Source of the DNA: CAYSWK01 sp964434735
GTDB taxonomy: Archaea; Micrarchaeota; Micrarchaeia; Anstonellales; Bilamarchaeaceae
Direction: 5' to 3'
Length of the DNA stretch: 25,218 nucleotides
NCBI GenBank assembly: GCA_964434735.1
Contig: CAYSWK010000013.1
Span: 1 to 25,218 of the forward strand
Shown here: piece after piece, positions 7,825-15,492 of the stretch
Layout of the letters: every line of letters begins with the position of its first letter
Position numbering within the stretch: position 1 is the first letter of the stretch
The notes under the pieces: generated by a model
Seen by the model: only the letters and a program-made list of their open reading frames with translations
Told to the model about the DNA's origin: nothing
Databases searched by the model: none
Made by a program: the position numbers and the translations under genes

Positions 7825-8781
7825 TTATTCCATTTCTATTGTTCCAGGAGGCTTATTCGTAATATCATACACCACGCGGCCGACCGCCGTTATTTCGTTG
7901 GTGATGCGTGTTGATATTTTTTGAAGTACTTCGAATGGAAGCTGGCTAAAGTTTGCAGTCATGCCATCAAGGCTTTTCACTGCACGAACAATGACGGTGT
8001 ATTGGTATGCCCGTTCATCCCCTCGAACTCCGACGGTTTTTGAATCAAGCAATGCTGCAAAATACTGCCAGGGCTTTTCTGCCTTTTTTGACTTGGCTGC
8101 TTTCTCAATCTCCTCTTCAACAATGGCGCATGCTTTTTGGACTATTTCAACTTTTTCCTCGCTTACTTCTCCGACAATGCGTACGGCAAGGCCGGGGCCG
8201 GGGAACGGTTGGCGTTCATATACTTGTTCAGGCAAGCCGAGTGCCTTTCCTACTTGGCGCACTTCATGCTTGTATAATTCACGCAAAGGTTCAACTAATC
8301 GTAATTTCATCGATTCGGGCAATCCGCCTACGTTGTGGTGGCTTTTGATGGTGTGCCTTCCTTGCCCACCAGATTCAATCCAGTCTGGTGCAATGGTTCC
8401 TTGCACAAGCACCTTTACCGAGTGGAGTTTTGCTTCCTCTTCAAAAACACGGATGAATTGCTCACCGATAATTTTTCTCTTTTCTTCAGGGTCAAGGACA
8501 CCTTTTAAATGATTTAAGAATCGTGATTTTGCATCAACAACCGTAAGTTTGATGCCGACTTTTTTTGCAGCAGCTTTTACTTCTGCTACCTCATTAAGGC
8601 GCATAAGTCCTGTGTCAACGAAAATGGCAACAAGCTGCGAAGGAATTGATTTTGCACATATGGCAGCTGCAACAAAACTGTCAACGCCTCCTGACAATGC
8701 TACGATGGCATGGTCGGTGCCGACTTGTTTTTTGATGTCTTCTTTAGCGTTTAAAATAAACTTCTTGGAATCAAAAGGCAT
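7825..8781 (-). CDS. guaAB: GMP synthase (glutamine-hydrolysing), ATP-pyrophosphatase subunit B
   Basis: Converts XMP to GMP: it adenylates XMP with ATP and aminates it with ammonia from a glutaminase partner. The 318-aa product contains the N-type ATP-pyrophosphatase P-loop SGGVDS at about residues 30-35, the TIAPDWIESGG and HHNVGGLP signatures, the RQPFPGPGLAVRI motif, and the C-terminal KPPGTIEME characteristic of GMP synthase. It lacks the class-I glutaminase domain. In archaea that domain is a separate protein (GuaAA), which is not in this window. The length matches archaeal GuaAB. It is divergently transcribed from the phosphoribosyltransferase-like gene across 51 bp, with a shared A/T element placed for leaderless transcription. 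Confidence 0.96.
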   Translation of the reverse strand: MPFDSKKFILNAKEDIKKQVGTDHAIVALSGGVDSFVAAAICAKSIPSQLVAIFVDTGLMRLNEVAEVKAAAKKVGIKLTVVDAKSRFLNHLKGVLDPEEKRKIIGEQFIRVFEEEAKLHSVKVLVQGTIAPDWIESGGQGRHTIKSHHNVGGLPESMKLRLVEPLRELYKHEVRQVGKALGLPEQVYERQPFPGPGLAVRIVGEVSEEKVEIVQKACAIVEEEIEKAAKSKKAEKPWQYFAALLDSKTVGVRGDERAYQYTVIVRAVKSLDGMTANFSQLPFEVLQKISTRITNEITAVGRVVYDITNKPPGTIEME

Positions 8782-8798
8782 GATATACTATATATGGC

Positions 8799-8807
8799 TT
8801 TATTTAA
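8799..8807. promoter_or_regulatory. Shared A/T element between guaAB and the PRTase-like gene
   Basis: The sequence tttatttaa (ttaaataaa on the other strand) is centred about 22-25 nt from the guaAB ATG and about 30 nt from the ATG at 8833. It is the only strong TATA candidate that fits both genes. Confidence 0.45.
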
Positions 8808-8832
8808 GTAAGTTTGCTTATATCTTGGAAGT

Positions 8833-9765
8833 ATGGACTCTTGCTCTTTGCTTTATCAAAAAGAAGGTTATGAACTTTATTCTGTTACTGATTCCCATTT
8901 TCCAAGCCACACTTACCTTTTACGAAGCCCTCATAGCCAGGAGGTGCTTTACAACCCCCAACGGGTTGGAAAACCCTTGCAGGATTCGATGGAAAAGCTT
9001 TCAGTCCATATGATGGACGTGCTTTTGCAAACAGCACTTAAAGGGGTAAAGGCAGACAATGTTTGCGAGCTTGTATTCCTTTCAGGTGGCTTATATTACG
9101 CATTGAATCATGGGTTTAAGCAGAAAACAAACCTTGCACTGCCGCAGTGCTTTTTAGGCATTAAGCGAAAGAGGCTTTTGGGCCAGGATGGGGAATTCAC
9201 GGCGGTTGCAACGTATGAGAATTTTGAGTCCTTGCCAAATCATGCAACTATTTTGATTGGAGATACGATTGCAACCGGCGCAACGCTTGAAAAAGGCATT
9301 GAGACGATTCTTAATGCAATTCATGAGCGTTCGTTTGTTCTTGATAAGTTAGTGGTCGTAACCTTGGCGGGCTCAGTTGACGGCGCAAAGCGTTTGCAAA
9401 AAATAGAGGAGCATATCAAGCGGCAGTTCCCCTCATTTACGTTGTATCATATTGCATGCGAGCAGCTTTTCCATTTGATGCCTGACGGAACTGATTTGAG
9501 GTTTTTGTATCCAGATGCGGTCATGCCTCAAAAAACAAGGGAAAAAACACTTGAATTGTACGGCGAGGAGCTTGGCAAGGACATGAAATGTGCCGTTTTT
9601 GATTGGGGAACGCGTTGCAAGAACCCTCAAGGGCATTACCACGAATTCATGGAGTGGGCAAAGGAAGCGCAAGGAACAGCACAGACTCAAAAGGCAAAGG
9701 ATGTTTTAGGGCGGATGATTTCTGAATTGGAATCGATGCACGAGACGCTTTCCAAGCAGCTTTAA
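8833..9765 (+). CDS. Phosphoribosyltransferase-like protein, 310 aa
   Basis: Residues 138-156 (ATILIGDTIATGATLEKGI) form a type-I phosphoribosyltransferase PRPP-binding loop: hydrophobic strand, Asp, then ATGAT. The upstream KRKRLL and surrounding layout are loosely like uracil phosphoribosyltransferase, but the uracil-binding signatures are absent, so the base substrate is open. After the PRTase domain (about 60-235) comes a C-terminal extension of about 75 aa with an unusual CAVFDWGTRCKNPQGHYHEF stretch (Cys, DWG, Arg, His) that may be a second functional site. No membrane segment. It is followed by the nucleoside phosphorylase-family gene after 77 bp, which supports a role in base or nucleoside salvage. 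Catalytic activity is inferred. Confidence 0.75.
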   Translation: MDSCSLLYQKEGYELYSVTDSHFPSHTYLLRSPHSQEVLYNPQRVGKPLQDSMEKLSVHMMDVLLQTALKGVKADNVCELVFLSGGLYYALNHGFKQKTNLALPQCFLGIKRKRLLGQDGEFTAVATYENFESLPNHATILIGDTIATGATLEKGIETILNAIHERSFVLDKLVVVTLAGSVDGAKRLQKIEEHIKRQFPSFTLYHIACEQLFHLMPDGTDLRFLYPDAVMPQKTREKTLELYGEELGKDMKCAVFDWGTRCKNPQGHYHEFMEWAKEAQGTAQTQKAKDVLGRMISELESMHETLSKQL

Positions 9766-9784
9766 AACACAGCAATAAACACTC

Positions 9785-9792
9785 TTTATAAA
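9785..9792 (+). promoter_or_regulatory. TATA box for the nucleoside phosphorylase-family gene
   Basis: The sequence tttataaa lies 50 nt before the ATG. A start near 9816 would leave a leader of about 27 nt carrying GTGAT just upstream of the ATG at 9843. Confidence 0.5.
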
Positions 9793-9842
9793 TTGTTTTG
9801 CGCTAGATATAATTCTGTTTCTTTATTTCATAACGTGATCGT

Positions 9843-10904
9843 ATGGTTAGTCTAGCTCACAGGGAAAAGGTAAAACCGCTTGGAATTCACACTGTTTTGG
9901 GACATGCGCATGCAAAAAACATATGGGATACGCTCCCTCATTTGAAAGATAATGGGGGCATGCTGCCGCCTTTTGTTATTGCAGTCGGCTCGCGAACGCG
10001 TGTGTGGGATGCAGGCGAAATTCTTAATCTTAGGAATTTTTGCGTCCTTGATGAGGATATACGGGTTCGGCTTGGCGCATTTCATGGAAATCGCATCGCC
10101 GGCCGGGTTGCAGTTGCAATCGGTACGTATGATTATCAGGGTTTTGAGTTTCCATTGGCAGTTGTTGAAACTCAAATGGGATGCTCGGCAACACAGATTA
10201 ATTTGAAGGAAGCACTTTACTTTACACGAGACGACGGCTATCAATTTGGGGATAAAGAAATAAGGTCCAATGCAATTTACGTCGTTCGTGCAGGCACTTG
10301 CGCGGGCGTTAATAGCCATAATCCGGCCGAAGACAAGGTTGAAATAGGAGATATTTTTATTGCAACTGAAAGTTACGGTTCAATCGGGGCGTTAATTCAA
10401 TCATTTGGCGGTTCAATCAATTTTTCAGGACCAAATATCGCTCATGTGCTTGAGGTTCTTCGGGGAAGGGATCGTTCCCTTCGAAGGGCATTGACTATGA
10501 GTTCGGATGACAATAGCCTTGTTACTCATTCATCCGATCTTCTTAATTTGCGTTTGCAACGTGCGGCCGATTCGCTTAAGCTTCGTAACTTTACTGGTAA
10601 GAATTTCTCAAAGGATTCGCTTTATGCAGAACTTGGGGAGGACGGATTTGCAATGCTTCGTGATACCTTTGGAGTTATTAGTACTGAGATGGAACAACTT
10701 ATGGTTGATGCGTTGGCTGCGGAATTTTCAGATGCCGGAATTAGAGTTCATAGCGGGTTGGTTTCAGCAGCAATTGGCGCTATCCCTGGAAAATCATTCC
10801 CAGAGACCGTTGAGGACCATAGATTAGCAGAAGCGGCAGAAAAAAATATTTTGCTTGTTGCAGCAGATGCGTTTGGAGCGATCGCAAAATCACTTAATCC
10901 TTGA
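9843..10904 (+). CDS. Nucleoside phosphorylase (PNP/UDP family) protein, 353 aa
   Basis: Member of the PNP/uridine phosphorylase superfamily, which cleaves nucleosides with phosphate (or hydrolyses related compounds). Family positions are visible: VAVGSRTRV at about 46-53 replaces the usual GDP-x-R phosphate loop, ETQMGCSATQIN at 109-120 corresponds to the conserved E-x-x-x-G-x-x-S region, RAGTCAGVN at 149-157 matches the RxGTxG signature, and STEMEQ at 280-285 matches the ribose-binding EME motif. It is much longer than the usual 230-290 aa, with extra residues at about 205-270. The variant phosphate loop and the insertion make substrate assignment unsafe. It has its own promoter and follows the PRTase-like gene. 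Confidence 0.8.
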   Translation: MVSLAHREKVKPLGIHTVLGHAHAKNIWDTLPHLKDNGGMLPPFVIAVGSRTRVWDAGEILNLRNFCVLDEDIRVRLGAFHGNRIAGRVAVAIGTYDYQGFEFPLAVVETQMGCSATQINLKEALYFTRDDGYQFGDKEIRSNAIYVVRAGTCAGVNSHNPAEDKVEIGDIFIATESYGSIGALIQSFGGSINFSGPNIAHVLEVLRGRDRSLRRALTMSSDDNSLVTHSSDLLNLRLQRAADSLKLRNFTGKNFSKDSLYAELGEDGFAMLRDTFGVISTEMEQLMVDALAAEFSDAGIRVHSGLVSAAIGAIPGKSFPETVEDHRLAEAAEKNILLVAADAFGAIAKSLNP

Positions 10905-10920
10905 GTTTTTCTTTACTCCT

Positions 10921-10928
10921 TTTAATTT
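10921..10928 (+). promoter_or_regulatory. TATA-like element for the antiporter gene
   Basis: The sequence tttaattt is centred about 25-27 nt before the ATG at 10949, which would give a leaderless message for the antiporter/DUF1624 pair. Confidence 0.35.
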
Positions 10929-10948
10929 CTTCCCAGTATCTTCATGTC

Positions 10949-12253
10949 ATGAAAAGAATTTTTGGAAATATTTTTTCGTTTGCAGGTATTGCGCTTCTTG
11001 GGTTATTTGCCCTTTTGCTTCTTTCAATCGTACGTACTAGTTTTTTTGGCGAAGTGGAGCCTGAAAAACATATTTACTTTGAAATTGTATTTTTGTTGCT
11101 TGTTGCTGTTTTGGGCGAACTGGCTGCAAAGTACACTAAACAACCCGGAGTCATGGTGCTCATGATTCTTGGTATTTTGATTTCACCCAGTTTCCTTGCA
11201 TTGGCATGGAAATCTCTTTTAAGTTTAGGCATTTCAGTCCCGTTGCACCCTCCAGACATTTTGCGTAATGTCGACGTTATTCACGTGTTTGCGCAATTGG
11301 GGGCAATTATCCTTCTTTTCAAGGTAGGGCTTGAAAGTAAAATTGAGAAAATTTTTGCAAAGGAAAACCTTGCGGTTGCAATTGCCGGCGTTGTTCTTCC
11401 CTTTGTTGTCGGTTATTTCTATGCATCAACAACGGGCGGAAATTTTGCATACGCAATGTTTGTCGGTGCGGCTCTTACTGCCACAAGTGTTGGTGTAACT
11501 GTTGCGCTTTTGAAGGAGTTCAAGCTTGTCACGGAACATTTTGCAGAAATCATAATCGGTGCGGCAGTTCTTGATGATATTCTTGGCTTACTTGTGCTTT
11601 CGCTCGTCATTAATGTGACGGGTTCGCAAGGCGCAGAACTTACGTCTTTAACATACACGTTTGGGGTTGCTCTCGTTTTCCTTGCAGGTGCTGTTTTTGC
11701 TGGAAGGTGGGCAGTTGACTATCTTGACAAGAAGGAATTTTCACAACGAAGATTTTTGGTTGCATTGGCGTTGGTCATTTTCTATGCATACGTAGCAGAA
11801 TACGTAAAATTATCTGCAATAGTCGGCGCATTCATTGCAGGGCTCGTGCTGTCAAAAAGCAAGCATTCGCATGAGCTTGAGGAAAAATCCTGGGGGCTTG
11901 AGCTTTTATTCATGCCCATTTTTTTCATTTCGCTTGGGACGTTGATTGATGTAAATGCATTGTTTGAGTTTGCTATTCCCCTCTTAGTCATTTCCGTGCT
12001 TGCGCTTCTTACGAAATTAATCGGTTGCGGCTTAGCTGCCAAATTAGTAAAACTTAAAACTCAGGACGCGATACTTGTAGGTGTGGGCATGGCCCCACGC
12101 GGCGAAGTAGCATTGATCATTGCGTCAATCGGGCTTTCAACCGCGATTCTTACTCAATCAGAATATTCAGTTATTGTGTCAATGGCTTTGATTACGACTT
12201 TTGTAACTCCGCCTCTTATGCAGCATTTGCTTGAGTCAAGAACTGCCTCTTAA
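10949..12253 (+). CDS. Cation:proton antiporter, CPA2 family (KefB/NapA-like)
   Basis: Multi-pass membrane antiporter exchanging Na+ or K+ for protons. The product has 434 residues and about 12-13 hydrophobic segments across its length. Family marks are ALTATSVGV at about 175-183 in the discontinuous helix and the Asp-Asp pair of AAVLDDILGLL at 209-210, which binds the transported ions in electrogenic CPA2 members. FKVGLES at 124-130 matches the family's LF-x-x-GLE. There is no C-terminal TrkA-N/RCK domain, unlike KefB/KefC. The ATG at 10949 begins a typical N-terminal helix and fits the TATA spacing; an in-frame TTG at 10901 overlaps the previous stop and is rejected. The DUF1624-type gene follows 23 nt later. 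Confidence 0.9.
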   Translation: MKRIFGNIFSFAGIALLGLFALLLLSIVRTSFFGEVEPEKHIYFEIVFLLLVAVLGELAAKYTKQPGVMVLMILGILISPSFLALAWKSLLSLGISVPLHPPDILRNVDVIHVFAQLGAIILLFKVGLESKIEKIFAKENLAVAIAGVVLPFVVGYFYASTTGGNFAYAMFVGAALTATSVGVTVALLKEFKLVTEHFAEIIIGAAVLDDILGLLVLSLVINVTGSQGAELTSLTYTFGVALVFLAGAVFAGRWAVDYLDKKEFSQRRFLVALALVIFYAYVAEYVKLSAIVGAFIAGLVLSKSKHSHELEEKSWGLELLFMPIFFISLGTLIDVNALFEFAIPLLVISVLALLTKLIGCGLAAKLVKLKTQDAILVGVGMAPRGEVALIIASIGLSTAILTQSEYSVIVSMALITTFVTPPLMQHLLESRTAS

Positions 12254-12276
12254 AATGTTCATGGAGAAACAATCCT

Positions 12277-12996
12277 ATGCGTTCCTGGCTTTTGGATGTC
12301 CTCCGTGGTCTTGCCGTACTTGGGATGGTTGCGTTCCATACGGCATTTGACTTGAACCTTTTCGGGTTTGTTTCACTTGAGCTTTACCAAGGCAATTGGC
12401 TTCTATTCCAGCGCACCATTGTTACGTTGTTCATTCTAGTTTCCGCAGCATCGCTTGTTTTTTCCTATGAAAAACGTTCATCCTTTAAGCAGCATTTGAA
12501 TGGGCTTGCCATTCTTCTTGCAGCTGCACTGTTGGTAACCGCTGCAACGTACGCAGTATATCCGCACTACGCGATTTATTTTGGAATTTTGCATTTTCTT
12601 TTTGCATGCAGGCTTGTTTCACTCGTGATCTTTTCTTTTTTTAAAAAACAAGAATGGCATTTTTGGTTCCTGCTTGGCGTACTTTCGCTTTCACTTAATT
12701 GGTTTTTCCCGTTTGGCAATTCGCCTGAAGGCACGTATGTAGGATTGCCCTTTGGGTTTGTACCCGCGTCTTTCCTATCATTTGATTATTATCCTTTTTT
12801 CCCGTGGAGCGGTATTTTTTTCTTAGGAGTAGGCATGGCTCTTTTTTTGAAAACATTGCATTTCACGGCGTTGCAAAACCCTAAATTCCTCCTTTTTGAC
12901 CTTCTTGAACTTACGGGAAAAAATGCGCTTTTTATTTACCTCATGCATGAATTTATCGTACTTGCAGTTATTTTTTCAGTTGCAGTGTATCTTTGA
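12277..12996 (+). CDS. DUF1624 / HGSNAT-catalytic-like membrane protein, 239 aa
   Basis: Polytopic membrane protein with about seven hydrophobic segments. It begins RSWLLDVLRGLAVLGMVAFH, matching the R-x-x-x-LD-x-x-RG-x-A-x-x-x-M-x-x-H signature of the DUF1624/heparan-alpha-glucosaminide acetyltransferase superfamily. YFGILHF at about residue 105 matches its second signature, FGILH. Superfamily members move acyl groups across membranes, but the substrate here is unknown and could be a lipid or glycan. The start is fixed by the signature and a GGAG site about 10 nt upstream. It is probably co-transcribed with the antiporter. Confidence 0.78.
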   Translation: MRSWLLDVLRGLAVLGMVAFHTAFDLNLFGFVSLELYQGNWLLFQRTIVTLFILVSAASLVFSYEKRSSFKQHLNGLAILLAAALLVTAATYAVYPHYAIYFGILHFLFACRLVSLVIFSFFKKQEWHFWFLLGVLSLSLNWFFPFGNSPEGTYVGLPFGFVPASFLSFDYYPFFPWSGIFFLGVGMALFLKTLHFTALQNPKFLLFDLLELTGKNALFIYLMHEFIVLAVIFSVAVYL

Positions 12997-13019
12997 ACCG
13001 TTATTTTATCAAAATGTTA

Positions 13020-13035
13020 CGTAAAATAATTTACG
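13020..13035. promoter_or_regulatory. Inverted repeat upstream of the five-gene operon
   Basis: CGTAAA and TTTACG form perfect 6-bp arms around a 4-nt spacer (ataa), about 20 bp upstream of the operon's TATA box. The position suits an activator or repressor site. It could alternatively be a short hairpin at the end of the preceding transcript, but no T tract follows. Confidence 0.35.
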
Positions 13036-13054
13036 GCACAACTGCGCACCACCC

Positions 13055-13064
13055 TTTTTAAATA
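13055..13064 (+). promoter_or_regulatory. TATA box of the five-gene operon
   Basis: The sequence tttttaaata is centred about 35 nt before the ATG at 13095, so transcription should start near 13087. A GGTG ribosome binding site at 13086-13089 sits at or next to the predicted start point. Confidence 0.5.
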
Positions 13065-13094
13065 CTCGGTGGCTTATCTTCGTCAGGTGTACTG

Positions 13095-13913
13095 ATGGTT
13101 CTTACTCAGAACAAGATTATTACGTATGGTGGCCTGGCCGTCGCAGGTATTGGTATTCTTCTTGGCCTTGTGTTTTCTGCCGTAATTCCTCCTTTTGGCA
13201 TTCTTGGCGCACTTTTATGCGTAATCGGCGGTCTTTTTACCATTCTTATAAAATATTATGGCTACAACCTCATGCCGATTATTACTAAAATGACCAAAAC
13301 GTCTTCACCCATTGAGGCGGCGTATGAAATCCCTCCTTCCCAAGATGCAATTCTTCGTGAGGCAAACGGCGTGTACTACGCATCGGCATTTTTGGGGATA
13401 AAAATATACGAATCGGCAACTGAAAAATCGCTTGAGGAAAACATTGCATACAATGAAAATTTTGAACGGGCCGTTTCAAATCTTAAGTATGTCACCAAAA
13501 TTTCCTACATGCTTTATGTTGAAGATATTGCTGATAAGCGAAAAATTATTGAAACAAAGCGCGCCGAATCGCAGCTTCGCCTTTCGCGTGAACGTGAGAA
13601 ATCCGACCCCGACGCATTACGCCTTGACAGGTATGAACGCGACGTTCAAAAGTGGGATATGGAGCTTGGTAAGCTTACCAAGGGCGTCAAACCTATGGGT
13701 GTTATTGCCTACGCAATGACTACTGCCATAGGGGTAAGCAAAGACGGTGCCCTTGCAAATGCACGTTCACAGGCAAACGAACTTCGTACGGTGCTTGCCA
13801 ACGCACTTAATGTTGAAGTTGAACTTTTAACAGCCGACCAGATGCTTAAATGTTTTGAATGGGAACGATTCTTCCCTGCAAATCCGTCAGACCTTGAAGA
13901 TTCACTCAGTTGA
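13095..13913 (+). CDS. Two-TM protein with VirB4 N-domain-like soluble region, 272 aa
   Basis: Residues about 10-30 and 34-55 are two transmembrane helices. From about 88 to 262 comes a cytoplasmic domain whose order of elements resembles the N-terminal domain of VirB4/TraE-type conjugation ATPases: GVYYASAFLGIKIYES, F-x-x-AVSNL with a strand, a long charged helical hairpin (RKIIETKRAESQLR to KWDME), a strand YAMTTAIGV, a helix with ANELRTVLANAL, then VELLTADQMLKCFEWERFFP. The resemblance is a pattern judgement, not an alignment. The stop overlaps the ATG of the ATPase gene (TGATG), so the two are translationally coupled and could together equal one VirB4. First gene of the operon; GGTG lies 5 nt before the ATG. 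Confidence 0.72.
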   Translation: MVLTQNKIITYGGLAVAGIGILLGLVFSAVIPPFGILGALLCVIGGLFTILIKYYGYNLMPIITKMTKTSSPIEAAYEIPPSQDAILREANGVYYASAFLGIKIYESATEKSLEENIAYNENFERAVSNLKYVTKISYMLYVEDIADKRKIIETKRAESQLRLSREREKSDPDALRLDRYERDVQKWDMELGKLTKGVKPMGVIAYAMTTAIGVSKDGALANARSQANELRTVLANALNVEVELLTADQMLKCFEWERFFPANPSDLEDSLS

Positions 13914-15490
13914 TGTTCATGGGAAAAATACCGCTTTGTAAAATAAACAATCGCGAACTTTCTCGCAGGAATATACTGGTCCATCCTCCTGAGCCTCCGC
14001 TTTCCGTTACTTTTAGAGACCCGTCAGATTCCATTTACATCGGCAGGACAAAAATACTCCGCGCGCCCTTTTATTGGACATATCAGGATACGCCTAATCC
14101 CCATATCGCAATTGTAGGTATTTCAGGTTCAGGTAAAAGTTATTTCATTAAGACATTCCTTTTGCGTGCTTCATACGTATGGAACACCAACGCGCTCATT
14201 ATTGATTGGGCAGGGGAATACAAGCCCTGGGTAAGTCAGACAAGCGGTAAGGTCATTTCACTCGGTAAGGGCAGTTATCTTAACCTTCTGGATCTAGGGG
14301 GAATGAAGCCGTATGACCGTATCAAGCAGATTATGCGAACGCTCGAGTTACTTACTGATATTGGCCAGTATCCTGAACAAAGACGATTAACCGAACAGGC
14401 GATAGAAAAATCGTATGTGAAAAACAAGTTTAGGATGGATTCCCTTGAGCAAAAGGACGAGCTTGGAAAACAGCTTATGCCGCCAACGCTTAAGGATGTC
14501 GTTAAGTTGCTTAAGGAACAGGATTCGCTTGGAACGTATGAGTTTCCTGCGGAAATGGAAAACGCCATATATCGTTTGGAGCAGTATACCAAATCGGGCG
14601 AGGATTATTTTGCCCAGCAAAGTACCGTTTCGCTTGATGAGTTGTCAACTTCCGGGCTCGTGGACCTTGACTTGTCCGGCCTTCCTGATGAAACGTTCCG
14701 TGCATTGGCTGCGCTTACGCTTTTGCAGTTCATGAAGGAAAAAATGCGCGCATCGGGCGCCCAGAAGGCAAAAGGAATTAAGCTTCTTATCGTGCTTGAC
14801 GAAGCGTGGAAAATTGCAAAAGAGGACAATTCAGATGCAGTCATGATCGTTCGTGAGGGTCGTAAATACAACTTCGGCATCATCGTCGCAAGCCAAAACC
14901 CGACGGACATTAGCGAGCATATTTTCTCAAACGTTGGAACCACCTTTATTTTAAAAGTGAAGTTTGACCGGTTCCTTGATTATCTTCAGAATTCGCTTGG
15001 TTTTAGTCAATTCATGCGAAATGAAATTACGAAGTTCGGCGTAGGCCAATGCGCAGTCAACATGTCCTTTACCACTCAAGCACGATATCCTTCAACATTC
15101 TTGATTGATAAGATAGAGGGCGAGGAACCTTCACGCGAGTTCTTCCTTGACCTTGAAAATGTTCTTACCATCACGCAAAGGAGAGATGGCATGGCACAAA
15201 GCATTTCATTCCAAAAAGAAGAATTTAGGAAAAAGCTCAGGCAATTCGGCATATCCGATGAACGGGTTGAGGATACGGTTAAGGCGTTTGAAAAAGCAAA
15301 CAGGCACCTTGATGTTATCTCATTTGTTCTTTTGCTTGAGCGTTTCGGAGTCATCCGCCGCAACATTTCAGAATTCCTGAAAGAGGCCGGTGTTGATGAT
15401 TTGACCATTATCAATATCTTTGGCAAGGTCGACATCAAGCGCAATGAGCTTGGCGGCAGGGACATTACCCAAGTAGTTCTCGGAGAATAA
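13913..15490 (+). CDS. HerA/VirB4-type P-loop ATPase, 525 aa
   Basis: AAA-like DNA/protein translocase of the HerA-FtsK superfamily. Walker A is GISGSGKS at about residues 69-76, and IIDWAGEY at 96-103 is the usual HerA/VirB4 strand that follows. Walker B is LLIVLDEAWK at about 291-300, and the sensor-like VASQNP is at 325-330. An insertion of about 150 residues between the Walker motifs is helical. A helical tail of about 120 aa (from about 420) follows the ATPase core. LDEAWK is more typical of VirB4/TraC than of HerA, whose usual form is DEAH. No HAS-barrel is evident at the N-terminus, and no nurA, mre11 or rad50 is nearby, arguing against end-resection HerA. ATG at 13913 overlaps the upstream TGA. 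Likely anchored at the membrane through the preceding protein. Confidence 0.85.
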   Translation: MFMGKIPLCKINNRELSRRNILVHPPEPPLSVTFRDPSDSIYIGRTKILRAPFYWTYQDTPNPHIAIVGISGSGKSYFIKTFLLRASYVWNTNALIIDWAGEYKPWVSQTSGKVISLGKGSYLNLLDLGGMKPYDRIKQIMRTLELLTDIGQYPEQRRLTEQAIEKSYVKNKFRMDSLEQKDELGKQLMPPTLKDVVKLLKEQDSLGTYEFPAEMENAIYRLEQYTKSGEDYFAQQSTVSLDELSTSGLVDLDLSGLPDETFRALAALTLLQFMKEKMRASGAQKAKGIKLLIVLDEAWKIAKEDNSDAVMIVREGRKYNFGIIVASQNPTDISEHIFSNVGTTFILKVKFDRFLDYLQNSLGFSQFMRNEITKFGVGQCAVNMSFTTQARYPSTFLIDKIEGEEPSREFFLDLENVLTITQRRDGMAQSISFQKEEFRKKLRQFGISDERVEDTVKAFEKANRHLDVISFVLLLERFGVIRRNISEFLKEAGVDDLTIINIFGKVDIKRNELGGRDITQVVLGE

Positions 15491-15492
15491 GT

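Noticed and set aside
7961..8512. Plus-strand open frame of about 183 codons opposite guaAB
   Set aside because: Shadow of a well-conserved gene, with no independent support.
8833..9765. Annotation as uracil phosphoribosyltransferase
   Set aside because: Only the PRPP loop is convincing; the C-terminal uracil-binding signature of Upp is absent.
13020..13035. Inverted repeat as an intrinsic terminator of the DUF1624-type gene
   Set aside because: The 6-bp stem is weak and no T tract follows it; an operator upstream of the next TATA box fits the position better.
13913..15490. Classical HerA of the HerA-NurA-Mre11-Rad50 repair set
   Set aside because: No nurA, mre11 or rad50 nearby, no evident HAS-barrel, a VirB4-like LDEAWK Walker B, and membrane-protein neighbours.
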